A DNA stretch of 41,964 nt from Bradyrhizobium uaiense (lineage in GTDB: Bacteria; Pseudomonadota; Alphaproteobacteria; Rhizobiales; Xanthobacteraceae): contig NZ_VKHP01000054.1 of assembly GCF_010811875.1 (NCBI RefSeq), forward strand, positions 1-41,964, read 5' to 3'. Position 1 is the first letter of the stretch. Each line of letters opens with the position of its first letter. Shown piece by piece: positions 32,377 to 41,964 of this stretch. Below the pieces are notes generated by a model, which saw only the letters and a program-made list of their open reading frames with translations, was not told where the DNA came from and did not search any database. Position numbers and translations under genes: made by a program.

Positions 32377-32784
32377 CTATTTGAGCCACACCAGTAGCGG
32401 CACGGGCGCGCGGCCCTCGCAGGACAGCGTGCCCTCGTAATTATGCGTCTTGCGGGCGCTGTAGGTGCAGAGCGCGCCGTCGAGCACCAGCTCGGCTGTC
32501 ACCTGCGAATCCTCACCCGTGATTTGCAGGCGGATCTCGCCGGCGCGTTGCTCCGGTCCGTCCTGCGTGCAGATTCCGACATGCTTCATCTTCAGCGGCC
32601 CGGAGAACTGCCTGCGCGCGTCCGGTCCGCTTTCGGTGAGGTGCCCGGTCAACTCCCATTCGCCGAGCACGCCGGCCTGGCCGAGGATCTCCATCGCGCC
32701 GAGCGGCGGCACCTGGCAGAGCCACAGCGCAGCGGCGCCGAGCAAGGCGGCCGCGCCGTTGCGCCATATTGTCCGCGCTATCAC
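32377..32784 (-). CDS. Secreted protein of unknown function
   Basis: This encodes 135 residues with a signal peptide (hydrophobic stretch AAALLGAAALWLCQ, cleavage near LGAME at residue 30). The mature part contains Cys residues in GICTQDG, ALCTYS and LSCEGR, and beta-strand-rich sequence ending LVWLK. No family is recognised. Its start overlaps the end of the TPR protein gene by 4 bases, so the pair is cotranscribed and translated together, and it may be the TPR protein's partner in the periplasm. Confidence 0.72.
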   Translation of the reverse strand: MIARTIWRNGAAALLGAAALWLCQVPPLGAMEILGQAGVLGEWELTGHLTESGPDARRQFSGPLKMKHVGICTQDGPEQRAGEIRLQITGEDSQVTAELVLDGALCTYSARKTHNYEGTLSCEGRAPVPLLVWLK

Positions 32785-34364
32785 AGCTTGCTTCCGGTTG
32801 TCTGTCGCAACTCGATCAGCTCCGGCCTCGATACGTCGGAATCCGCGGTGAGCCGGGCAATCTGATCAGCGCATTCCTGGGTCTTGGCCTGATCACCGGC
32901 TGCCTTGGCGCTCTTGATCATCCCGAGATAAGTCGCCAGCCGGTTCGGCTCCTTCTTCAGCACCGCCTCGTAGGCTGCAAGCGCGTCGGCGGCCTTGCCG
33001 CGATCGAGCAGCATCGTCGCGTAGAGCTCGCGCGCCGGGGCGAGCGGTCCCGGGGTGACGGGATGCTTCTCGGTCTTGTCCTCGGCCTCCGCGGCGGCAT
33101 TCATCGCGCCTAGCGCCTCGTCATATTTGCCTTCGGCGTACAACACCCAGGCGCTCGCGATCTGCTGCTGGATGTCGACGATGTTGGACCAGTAGGCATC
33201 CTTGGCGTCCTTCAGCCTGTCGCGCAGCTCGACGAGCTTGGCGATATCGGGCTTGGCGGCCGCCGGATCACCGGAGCGCGCCGCGCCGACCGCGCGGGCG
33301 AAATAAGTGATGGCATCAGCATAGGCGTATTTGGTCGGATGCACGTCAAGCGCGGCAGCTCCCTTCCAGTCGCCGCGTTCGAACACATAGCGGGCCTTGC
33401 TTGCCGCCACCGCGAAGGGACCGGCGAACCGGTCCTGCTTGAACTGGAGCTGGCCGAGCTCGTCGACCACCGCGCGCGCCTCCTTGTCCTGGCCGAGCTG
33501 CAGATAGGCATAGACCAAATAGTCCATCGCGTGCGCCTGGTCCTGCTGTTCGCCGTCCGCTTTGGCAATCCGCGCGGATTCCTTGTTCGAGGCGATCGAT
33601 TCCTTCCAGTAGCCGACCCGCGTGAAGATGTGCGACGGCATGTGCTGGGCATGCGGCGCCTGTTCGGCGATCTTGGCATAGCGCATCGCCGCGGGGAGGC
33701 CCTTCTCGGCGAGCGCCGGGTAGTCGTACAGATGGATCAGATAGTGGGCGATGCCGGGGTGCTCGGGCTGGCGCTTGAAGATCGGCTCGAGCAGCGCCGC
33801 GCCTTTCAGCTGGTTGGCATAGGTCTTGTCGGATGGCGACGCCGCGACGTTGAGCGTGATCGCATAGGCGATCTGCGCCTCGTCATCGTCGGGATAGTGC
33901 GTCGCGACCTGCTCTTCGGCGGCGAGGAAGCGCTGCACCCGGGTGCGGTGATCGACCTTGTCATAGTCGACATACATCGCGGCGATCGCATCGATGTATT
34001 CGCGCTCGCGCGGAGTGTTGGCACCCAGCGCCTGGCCCTTCTTCACGGCTTCGAGACCGAGCGGAAGGTTCTCCGGCGGCGGCGGCGCGTGCGGATTGTA
34101 GAGATAGCTGAGCGCGATGCCCCAATAGGCGATGGCGCATTGCGGGTCGGCATCCAGCACCTCCTCGAAGGTGCGTCGCGATGCGCTGTACCAGAACGAA
34201 TGCTGATACAGCATGGCGCGATCGAACAGCTCCTGCGCTTCAGGCTTGCAGGACGTTGCAAAATGGACTTTGCCCAATCGTTGTTCGGTAGAATCCGAGG
34301 CAGCAGGTTGCGAAATGGTCGCGGCAAGGAGGCCAACGACCACAGCGAGGGGAAACCGTGTCAT
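32781..34364 (-). CDS. Periplasmic TPR-repeat protein
   Basis: This encodes 527 residues with a signal peptide (VVVGLLAATISQPAAS, cleavage near residue 23). TPR-like helical hairpins are visible throughout, for example AQELFDRAMLYQHSFWYSA and CAIAYWGIALSYLYNPHA. The motif HPGIAHYLIHLYDYP and the HAQHMPSHIFTRVGYW stretch recur in a conserved family of uncharacterised TPR proteins. It is likely a periplasmic scaffold. It is cotranscribed with the small secreted protein downstream. Confidence 0.85.
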   Translation of the reverse strand: MTRFPLAVVVGLLAATISQPAASDSTEQRLGKVHFATSCKPEAQELFDRAMLYQHSFWYSASRRTFEEVLDADPQCAIAYWGIALSYLYNPHAPPPPENLPLGLEAVKKGQALGANTPREREYIDAIAAMYVDYDKVDHRTRVQRFLAAEEQVATHYPDDDEAQIAYAITLNVAASPSDKTYANQLKGAALLEPIFKRQPEHPGIAHYLIHLYDYPALAEKGLPAAMRYAKIAEQAPHAQHMPSHIFTRVGYWKESIASNKESARIAKADGEQQDQAHAMDYLVYAYLQLGQDKEARAVVDELGQLQFKQDRFAGPFAVAASKARYVFERGDWKGAAALDVHPTKYAYADAITYFARAVGAARSGDPAAAKPDIAKLVELRDRLKDAKDAYWSNIVDIQQQIASAWVLYAEGKYDEALGAMNAAAEAEDKTEKHPVTPGPLAPARELYATMLLDRGKAADALAAYEAVLKKEPNRLATYLGMIKSAKAAGDQAKTQECADQIARLTADSDVSRPELIELRQTTGSKL

Positions 34365-34496
34365 GGGACCCGCTCCGTGGCGTTGAAGGCGAAAGCCGGA
34401 TCATATCACTGTTCCCGCACGGCCGGAACACGACAGCCGTTCTTACGGAGTACGCATGTCGGGGGTACGGAACGGCTCTCGAACGAAATATTTCGT

Positions 34497-36361
<1,865 letters not shown>

Positions 36362-36488
36362 CCAGAGGGCTCCACCCCGAATTTTCCGCGAAGTCTGGCA
36401 GGGCGACGGCGAATGTCAATTGGCCGACGGGGTCGCGGGGAGGAGGCCTTGGGAGGGATCGAGTGGTCGGCGGCCGTGGTTTAGCTGC

Positions 36489-36522
36489 CATTCCCCGATG
36501 CGCAATTGCGCATCGGGGAATG
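36489..36522. repeat. Perfect 34-base palindrome
   Basis: CATTCCCCGATGCGCAA (36489-36505) is followed directly by its exact inverse (36506-36522), giving a 17-bp stem. It lies 56 bases beyond the stop of the minus-strand TPR gene, so it may act as its terminator or 3' stabiliser. The core, GC-rich with GCAATTGC at the centre, resembles a bradyrhizobial intergenic repeat. Confidence 0.75.
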
Positions 36523-36577
36523 ACGAGGAGAGAATTTGACACGGTCAGAAACCATCCTCGGCTGAGCAGGAGTGTCC

Positions 36578-37936
36578 CTAGTTATTCGTCAGGAGAGCAA
36601 ACCGGCGTCTGTCGATCCGCTCGCGCGCCGGCTGTCCCGCGGCTAGGCAAAGATCGGGCGCATAGAGTTGGCAGGCTCCCCGCTTTTCGATGGCCTTGTC
36701 GATCAGATCCAGAAGCCGTGCAGGCGCGAGGTCGGGCGGTGCGGCAATGCGACCGGTGACGACGTGCTTCTCCATCGTCTCGTGGTCGGCATGATCGATA
36801 TCGGGGTTGCGCCAGCAATTGGCGCACATGATCTTGAAGCTCTCCGAGTGCGAATAGATGACGGCATCCCCGTCCAGCTCCTCGCTCAGGTCGGCCAGTT
36901 GCCGTGCCGTCTCCTGCGTGCCCGCGAAATCGAAGAACTGGTAGTTCCGACGCAGCAGCGTCGCCAGATGAGGGAAGACCGGGATCTGCTCGTCACCGTA
37001 TGTGTGATGCGTGATCGGGGCGCCGTCCATGAGGATGACATCGCCATAGTCGACGCCGAGATCGCCGTACAACACGCTGCGGATGATGCCATGGCATGGA
37101 CTGAGCCGTTCGATCCATACCGTTTCCTCTTTGCCTGGATCGTCAGAGTCTGCCGTCCGCTCGGCAAGCGGCCGCTCGGCAAGCCTCACCTTGCAGGCCG
37201 GATATCCGCCTTCCGGCAAGCCGAATCGTCCAGGCTCGATTTTCTGTCCGATCCGCTTCCACACCGCCAAGGCGATCTCGGCATTCCCGGCGCCCGTGGC
37301 GCAGATTCCAAGATTCCATTCGATGCTGTCGACAACCTCCTGCGGCAGGCTTGCGGCAGCCCGGTTTGCCGCCACGCCTTCTGCGAACTTGCCCCGCGTC
37401 TTGTAGAAAAGCCCCAGATTGTAGTGGTACGCGCTCCTCTGCGGATCGATCTCGGTCAGCTTCCGAACATTGTGCCCGGCGAGCGCATCGTTCTGGCGTG
37501 CCATCATTCGCGCCGCCGTGGCGAGCCCGCGCAGGATCTGCTCCTGCTCAGGCTTTCCGTCATGAAGCCTGGCCAGGTGGCCGAGCTTCTCGACCGTCGT
37601 CTGAAATACCGGGTGTTCCGGCGGCGGCGCGTTCAAATCATCGATGTCGCGGACGGCTTCGAGGCGTAGGCCAAGCGCCGAGAGGGTACCGATGTCGTCG
37701 TGGGCGTCCGCGACCTCCGAAAGAAGGTCTGCCGCCTCTTCCCTCGCAAGGCTTCGTTCGTCGACAATCCATAGCAACGCCATCGCGGCCTCAGGCTGGT
37801 GGCGATGTGCCTTGCGCAAGGGTTGGATCTTCTGCCATGCGGCCTGCTTGTCGTCCGCCTGTCCCGCTGCAACGGCGTCACGTGCAATTGCGGCGATCTC
37901 GTCGGAAGAAAGAACCGCACTCGGACCGTTCGACAT
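36578..37936 (-). CDS. TPR-containing protein of unknown function
   Basis: This encodes 452 residues from the second of two adjacent ATGs (complement of 37934-37936; GGAGA at better distance). The N-terminal ~230 residues are helical and TPR-like (SAYHYNLGLFYKTRGKFAEG, WNLGICATGAGNAEIALAV). The C-terminal half has a distinct pattern with several His, Asp and Cys (ILMDGAPITHHTYGDEQ, SHSESFKIMCANC, DIDHADHETMEKHVV) that could bind metal; I do not recognise the domain. There is no signal peptide. It lies 72 bases from the duplicated radC end and may belong to the same acquired segment. Confidence 0.75.
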   Translation of the reverse strand: MSNGPSAVLSSDEIAAIARDAVAAGQADDKQAAWQKIQPLRKAHRHQPEAAMALLWIVDERSLAREEAADLLSEVADAHDDIGTLSALGLRLEAVRDIDDLNAPPPEHPVFQTTVEKLGHLARLHDGKPEQEQILRGLATAARMMARQNDALAGHNVRKLTEIDPQRSAYHYNLGLFYKTRGKFAEGVAANRAAASLPQEVVDSIEWNLGICATGAGNAEIALAVWKRIGQKIEPGRFGLPEGGYPACKVRLAERPLAERTADSDDPGKEETVWIERLSPCHGIIRSVLYGDLGVDYGDVILMDGAPITHHTYGDEQIPVFPHLATLLRRNYQFFDFAGTQETARQLADLSEELDGDAVIYSHSESFKIMCANCWRNPDIDHADHETMEKHVVTGRIAAPPDLAPARLLDLIDKAIEKRGACQLYAPDLCLAAGQPARERIDRRRFALLTNN

Positions 37937-38008
37937 CATCGTCTCCGTGCAGGCGCCTCGGTGTAGGCAGGGATCGGCGGTGGCGTGACGCGTCTCAGTG
38001 CAATGAGA

Positions 38009-38130
38009 CTATATCAGACGCATGCCCTTGAAGCTCGTTTGCCCGTTCTTGCCGACTATGATGTGATCGTGCACGGCGATCCCGAGCGGCTTGGCGATGT
38101 CGACGATCGCTTTCGTCATCTGGATGTCGG
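38009..38130 (-). pseudogene. radC: Duplicated 3' end of radC
   Basis: Read on the minus strand this encodes the last ~40 residues of RadC (DIQMTKAIVDIAKPLGIAV, then a stop after GMRLI at 38009-38011). Bases 38021-38130 match 39062-39171 in intact radC at 106 of 110 positions. Homology stops abruptly at 38130. Beyond the stop, the final codons differ from the intact copy. It is a displaced gene end, as left by integration of DNA into the 3' end of radC or by a segmental duplication. Confidence 0.88.
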
Positions 38131-38149
38131 ATCGCCGCGGCGATTCCCG

Positions 38150-39034
38150 TTACAGCGGGGTGCTCTCTCGTTGGTCATTGGCCTGGAACGCGTAAACCAG
38201 TCTCTTCCGATCCATCGGGTTCTTCTCCCGGATGAGCCCGGTCTTCTCCGCGAAGTCGAGATCGAGATAGATCTCCGGATTGTCTTCGGTGAACTCGAAA
38301 AATACCTTGCAGCGAAGGCTGGCGACCTGAGCGAACGGGACATTTGGAGGTGCCGCCCTCAGGATGATCAGGCTGGTCTTGACCAACTCGTCAAAGTGGC
38401 TGTCGCCGCGTGGAACACCAGCGAGATAGGCAAGAATGTCGATCAGTCCTTCACTCGCGTCGCCGTCGCGATACCATTCGCAAACCGCGACCGGTCCATA
38501 GGACATCGTGAGAGCCAAGCCGAAGCTGAACGCATGTCCAAGATGCTCGCCGTTCGCGTGGAAGCGCATGCCTCGGTCCGTCATCTCAATGGAGTCGAGC
38601 TTAAAGGCGATCGGCGTCCAGGGGCGCTCCGCGGCGATCTGCCTGGCATGGTTGATTTCGGCATGGACCTCAGGCGGAAGCTGCGTGAGGAACTCGTCGC
38701 GACGAATGCGACGATTTTGAATTTGAAGCCGCAGTCGGGCATAGGTCGCGCCCGAAACTGCCAGAATGATCGCAACGAAGATAAGGTAGATACCGAAAGG
38801 CGAAACGGACGTCGATGGCGGAGTGTAGCCCTTAACGGCAGGACCGACACCGAGTGCAATTTGGGCACGTGTGTCGCCTTTTTCGGCGAGCGGTCCCAGC
38901 AGCCGTGTGGCAGTCGGGTAGTCGCCGCGTCCCAGCGCCTCGACGCCGTCTTCGAACTGGCCGGCGATCGCGCCGCCTGTCAGGCCGACGATGAGAGCAA
39001 CGGTTGCGATGTTGGTGTTGAAACGATCGAGCAT
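38150..39034 (-). CDS. Orphan membrane-anchored protein between the radC copies
   Basis: This encodes 294 residues: signal-like helix (residues 8-25), a short TPR/Sel1-like motif (FEDGVEALGRGDYPTATRLL), a Pro/Ser/Thr linker, a transmembrane helix (~80-98, YLIFVAIILAVSGATYA), and a soluble C-terminal part. If the first helix is cleaved, the repeat is periplasmic and the C-terminal domain cytoplasmic. No family is recognised. Base composition is visibly less GC-rich than in the flanking genes. It occupies almost all of the ~0.9 kb between the displaced and the intact radC ends, suggesting it arrived with that event. Confidence 0.7.
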   Translation of the reverse strand: MLDRFNTNIATVALIVGLTGGAIAGQFEDGVEALGRGDYPTATRLLGPLAEKGDTRAQIALGVGPAVKGYTPPSTSVSPFGIYLIFVAIILAVSGATYARLRLQIQNRRIRRDEFLTQLPPEVHAEINHARQIAAERPWTPIAFKLDSIEMTDRGMRFHANGEHLGHAFSFGLALTMSYGPVAVCEWYRDGDASEGLIDILAYLAGVPRGDSHFDELVKTSLIILRAAPPNVPFAQVASLRCKVFFEFTEDNPEIYLDLDFAEKTGLIREKNPMDRKRLVYAFQANDQRESTPL

Positions 39035-39049
39035 TGTTCACACCGGACT

Positions 39050-39763
39050 TCAGATCAACTTCATGCCCTTGAAGCTCGTGTGCCCGTTCTTGCCGACGAT
39101 GATGTGATCGTGCACCGCGATCCCGAGCGGCTTGGCGATGTCGACGATCGCCTTCGTCATCTGGATGTCGGCCTGCGACGGCGTCGGGTCGCCGGACGGA
39201 TGATTATGCACCAGGATCAGCGCGGTCGCGGACAATTCCAGCGCGCGCTTGATCACTTCGCGGGGATAGACCGGAGTGTGATCGACGGTGCCGGTCTGCT
39301 GCACCTCGTCGGCGATCAGCTGGTTGCGCTTGTCGAGGAACAGCAGTCGGAACTGCTCCTTGTCGGCGAACGCCATGCCGGTGCGGCAGTAGTCGATGAC
39401 GTCGTTCCAGGACGACAGTGCGATGTTGCGCTTGATCTCGCCTTTGGCGATCCGCCCCGCAGCCGCGGCGAGCAGCTTGATCTGGTTGATCGAGGCATCC
39501 TTGACGCCGTCGACCTCGCGCAGCCGCGCCACCGGCGCGTGCACGACCTCGGCAAAGGAGCCGAATTTCTTCAAGAGAGCCTTGGCCAAGGGCTTGGTGT
39601 CGCGGCGCGGGATGGCGGCAAACAGCGCCATCTCCAGGAGCTCATAGTCGGTCAGCGCGTCCGGCCCCGCAGTGTAGAAGCGCTCACGCAGCCGTTCTCG
39701 ATGGCCGTGATAGTGCGGCGTCTCGTCGGCATCGTCGCTGTGGGCATCGGGTTTGGCGGGCAT
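39050..39763 (-). CDS. radC: RadC/JAMM-domain protein
   Basis: This encodes 237 residues from the ATG complementary to 39761-39763; the frame is open to 39811 but the first 16 residues there do not look genuine. The C-terminal half is the JAB1/MPN+ fold with the zinc motif HNHPSGDPTPSQAD. The N-terminal half has a helix-hairpin-helix-like region (LLKKFGSFAEVVHAPVARL). Family members were once linked to DNA repair, but their activity is unclear; a role in DNA recombination or as a metallopeptidase is debated. Its last 110 bases are duplicated at 38021-38130. Confidence 0.92.
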   Translation of the reverse strand: MPAKPDAHSDDADETPHYHGHRERLRERFYTAGPDALTDYELLEMALFAAIPRRDTKPLAKALLKKFGSFAEVVHAPVARLREVDGVKDASINQIKLLAAAAGRIAKGEIKRNIALSSWNDVIDYCRTGMAFADKEQFRLLFLDKRNQLIADEVQQTGTVDHTPVYPREVIKRALELSATALILVHNHPSGDPTPSQADIQMTKAIVDIAKPLGIAVHDHIIVGKNGHTSFKGMKLI

Positions 39764-39887
39764 CGGCCACAACCATGCCGTGCCCGCCGGGTTTTGCAAG
39801 AGGCGACGCAACTTCCCGGTTTGCCACGATGCGACGGCCGAATTACCGTTGGTCGCAACAGTTCGGGATCAGGAAGGGGAGGGCGGC

Positions 39888-40607
39888 GTGACATCGTTCA
39901 AGGTGATCCGCGCGCGTGCCGAGAAGCGCAAGGGCGGGCCGAAGGCGCTGGAGAAACTGCTGCGGCCCCCGGCGGGGGCAAAGGCCCTGGCAAAGCTCGG
40001 CGACGACCGCGTGCTGGCCGAGATGACCAGACGCGTGTTCTGCGCAGGCTTTGCCTGGAGCGTGATCGACGCCAAATGGCCGGGCTTCGAGGACGCCTTC
40101 CTCGGCTTTGCGCCCGCCAAGCTCGCCTTCAAGCCCGATGAGTTCTGGGAGAAGCTCACGAGCGACGCCAGGATCGTGCGCAACGGCGCCAAGATCATGT
40201 CGGTGCGCGACAATGGCCGCTTCGTGCAGGAGATCGCGCGCGAGCACGGCAGTTTCGGCAAGTTTCTCGCGGCATGGCCGTCGTCGGATGAGGTCGGATT
40301 ACTGGACCTGCTGTCCAAGCGCGGCAGCCGGCTCGGCGGCAACACCGGGCAGATGCTGTTGCGCTTCCTCGGCTGGGACGGCTTCGTCACCTCGCGCGAT
40401 GTCGTCGCCTGCCTGCGCGATGCCGGGCTCGATATTGCCGAGGACGTCAAGTCGAAGCGCGACCTTGCCAAGGTGCAGGCGCAGTTCAACGCCTGGGCGG
40501 AGGAGACCGGGCTGTCCTACCTGCATCTGTCGCGGATCTGTGCGATGTCGATCGGCGAGAACCACACGCCCGAGGAGATCGTCGAGCGCACGCGGAGCGA
40601 CTACTGA
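39888..40607 (+). CDS. DNA-3-methyladenine glycosylase I-like protein
   Basis: This encodes 239 residues from a GTG at 39888 (AGGAAGGGG upstream). Residues 40-110 match the Tag fold (FAWSVIDAKWPGFEDAF and then RIVRNGAKIMSVRDN). The N-terminal Cys/His and C-terminal zinc-binding residues of classic Tag are not obvious, so it is a divergent member. Likely role: excision of 3-methyladenine or a related lesion. It is divergent from radC across 124 bases. Confidence 0.85.
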   Translation: MTSFKVIRARAEKRKGGPKALEKLLRPPAGAKALAKLGDDRVLAEMTRRVFCAGFAWSVIDAKWPGFEDAFLGFAPAKLAFKPDEFWEKLTSDARIVRNGAKIMSVRDNGRFVQEIAREHGSFGKFLAAWPSSDEVGLLDLLSKRGSRLGGNTGQMLLRFLGWDGFVTSRDVVACLRDAGLDIAEDVKSKRDLAKVQAQFNAWAEETGLSYLHLSRICAMSIGENHTPEEIVERTRSDY

Positions 40608-40620
40608 ATCTTGTCGAGCA

Positions 40621-41445
40621 TTACACCTGCACCCACGGCTTCTCGCCATGGCGCTCCGACAGCGTGAAGATCTCGACGCCGTCGGCGGTGACGCCGACCG
40701 AGTGCTCGAACTGCGCCGACAGCGAACGGTCGCGGGTCACCGCGGTCCAGCCGTCGGACAGGATCTTCACGTGCGGCTTGCCGAGGTTGATCATCGGCTC
40801 GATGGTGAAGAACATGCCGGGCTTCAGCGGCGCGCCTTCGCCGGGGCGGCCGATATGGATGATGTTCGGCTCGTCGTGGAACAGGCGGCCGAGGCCGTGG
40901 CCGCAGAAGTCGCGCACCACGCTCAGGCCCTGCGGCTCGACGAAGCTCTGGATGGCGTGGCCGATATCGCCCGTCGTGGCGCCGGGCTTGACCGCCGCGA
41001 TGCCGCGCATCATCGCCTCATACGTCACTTCGATCAGCCGCTCGGCCTTCCGCGCGATGGCGCCGATCGCATACATGCGGCTGGAGTCGCCGTACCAGCC
41101 GTCGACGATGAAGGTGACGTCGACGTTGACGATGTCGCCTTCCTTCAGCGGACGGTCGCCCGGCATGCCGTGGCAGACCACGTGATTGATCGACGTGCAG
41201 GTCGAGTAGCGATAGCCGCGATACATCAGCGTCGCCGGATAGGCGCCGTGGTCGAAGGCGAACTTGCGGACGAACTCGTCGATGACGGAGGTCGGGACAC
41301 CCGGCTTGACGATGTCGGTGAGCGCATCGAGGCATTTCGACACCAGGGCGCCTGCCTTGCGCATGCCCGCAAAGCCGCTCGGACCGTGCAGCTTGATCTG
41401 GCCGGTCTTGCGAAGCGAGGTGTCGGTGGCGTCGATATAGCTCAT
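40621..41445 (-). CDS. map: Type I methionine aminopeptidase
   Basis: This 274-residue enzyme has all five metal ligands: D109 (NVDVT), D120 (GDSSR), H183 (GHGLGR), E216 (TIEPM) and E247 (QFEHS), plus H92 (CHGMPGD). It removes the initiator Met from nascent proteins in the cytoplasm. Length and motifs are standard. It converges with the glycosylase gene (13 bases between stops), and is the most probably essential gene in the window. Confidence 0.97.
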   Translation of the reverse strand: MSYIDATDTSLRKTGQIKLHGPSGFAGMRKAGALVSKCLDALTDIVKPGVPTSVIDEFVRKFAFDHGAYPATLMYRGYRYSTCTSINHVVCHGMPGDRPLKEGDIVNVDVTFIVDGWYGDSSRMYAIGAIARKAERLIEVTYEAMMRGIAAVKPGATTGDIGHAIQSFVEPQGLSVVRDFCGHGLGRLFHDEPNIIHIGRPGEGAPLKPGMFFTIEPMINLGKPHVKILSDGWTAVTRDRSLSAQFEHSVGVTADGVEIFTLSERHGEKPWVQV

Positions 41446-41612
41446 GGGCGGGATGTTTCTGCGGGCAAAGGGCTGATTTCAGGCTCTAATTTAATGATTG
41501 GCGCGCCCGGTGCAAGCCAAGCTTGGGCATGGGGACAATGTCCAAACGGCCTGATTCGCGGACAATCCGGAATACCGGCCGTCTAGGGCCGAAAAAGATC
41601 GCACCCAAACGG

Positions 41613-41964
41613 CTAGTTGGAGACCTCGACCACGCTCTCGACCGGCAGCGCGCCGCCGCGGATTCGGAGTTCCCGCACCGGATAGGGCACCTTGATGCCC
41701 TGGTGCTTGAAGGCGTCCCACAGCGACAGCATGACGTCGCTCTTCACACCGTCCATGCCGTCAGGATCGGCGATCCAGAAGGTCAGCGAGAACTTCATGC
41801 CGAGCTCGGCGAATTCGGTCAGGATGCAGTTCGGCGGCTTGCCCTTGAGCGCGCGGGCGTGGGCCGTAGCGGTATCGATCGCGAGCTTGCAGACCAGCCT
41901 CGGATCGGCGTCGTAATTGGCGGCGAAAGCGATCTTCACCAGTGTGTTCTTGTCGGTGTAGGTC
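41613..41964 (-). CDS. C-terminal part of a second MscS-family channel (partial)
   Basis: This minus-strand frame enters from the right edge of the window and ends at 41613. The visible ~117 residues (TYTDKNTLVKIAFAANYDAD, then LRIRGGALPVESVVEVSN) resemble the C-terminal cytoplasmic alpha/beta domain of MscS-like channels. The start lies outside the window. The 167 bases between this stop and the map start hold no gene; the map promoter should be there. Confidence 0.75.
   Translation of the reverse strand, partial: TYTDKNTLVKIAFAANYDADPRLVCKLAIDTATAHARALKGKPPNCILTEFAELGMKFSLTFWIADPDGMDGVKSDVMLSLWDAFKHQGIKVPYPVRELRIRGGALPVESVVEVSN

Noticed and set aside
37985..40141. 718-codon plus-strand frame
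   Set aside because: It runs across the radC fragment, the orphan gene and radC on the opposite strand. No domain is visible and composition is shadow-like.

Overview
The window is high-GC chromosomal DNA from an alphaproteobacterium, most probably Bradyrhizobium or a close relative in the Nitrobacteraceae. I infer this from protein flavour, codon use and the style of the intergenic hairpin repeats; no rRNA or tRNA gene is present to confirm it. The first ~70 bases contain a near-copy of the Nextera transposase adapter followed by low-complexity sequence, so the left end looks like a draft contig end and should not be trusted.

Layout. 307-1025: a small secreted protein and a small zinc-ribbon protein. 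1066-10673: a polyhydroxyalkanoate (PHA) locus, with an AraC-type regulator divergent from acyl-CoA ligase, MaoC hydratase, class II-like PHA synthase, PHA depolymerase, phasin, acyl-CoA dehydrogenase and a ThDP enzyme. 10730-13365 (minus): a MarR / isochorismatase-like / membrane protein / MFS exporter operon. 13601-16100: small membrane and secreted proteins, a PL5 alginate-lyase-like protein lacking its catalytic His, and a small basic protein. 16348-18133: a cytosolic histidine kinase and a NarL-type response regulator. 18293-20908: a three-gene module of a coiled-coil protein, a membrane protein with a longin/roadblock-like region and an OmpA domain, and a Ras/Rab-like small GTPase. 21190-22676: DUF3597 protein, small membrane protein, MscL and a small ORF. 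22711-23980 (minus): Rrf2-type regulator and methyltransferase behind a perfect operator-like palindrome. 24046-24874: hairpin repeats and an internally deleted TPR/glycosyltransferase relic. 24882-26612 (minus): a ClpS-like / zinc-finger / AAA+ fusion. 26939-29281: a large MscS-family channel. 29685-32354: LLM-type flavin monooxygenase, flavin reductase and an NmrA-type protein. 32377-34364 (minus): a secreted protein and a TPR protein. 34497-36361 (minus): an AcoR-type sigma-54 activator broken by a frameshift. 36578-39763 (minus): a TPR orphan, a duplicated 3' end of radC, an orphan membrane protein and intact radC. 39888-41964: tag-like glycosylase, map, and the end of another MscS channel.

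The two best candidates for undescribed biology are the Ras-like GTPase / OmpA-longin / coiled-coil module, which is translationally coupled and could link a cytoplasmic GTPase switch to the cell wall, and the single-protein fusion of a ClpS-like domain, a ClpX-like C4 zinc finger and an AAA+ ATPase with altered N-degron pocket residues. The PHA locus is a near-complete fatty-acid-to-storage-polymer pathway in one operon. The duplicated radC end around an orphan gene suggests a small integrated element.
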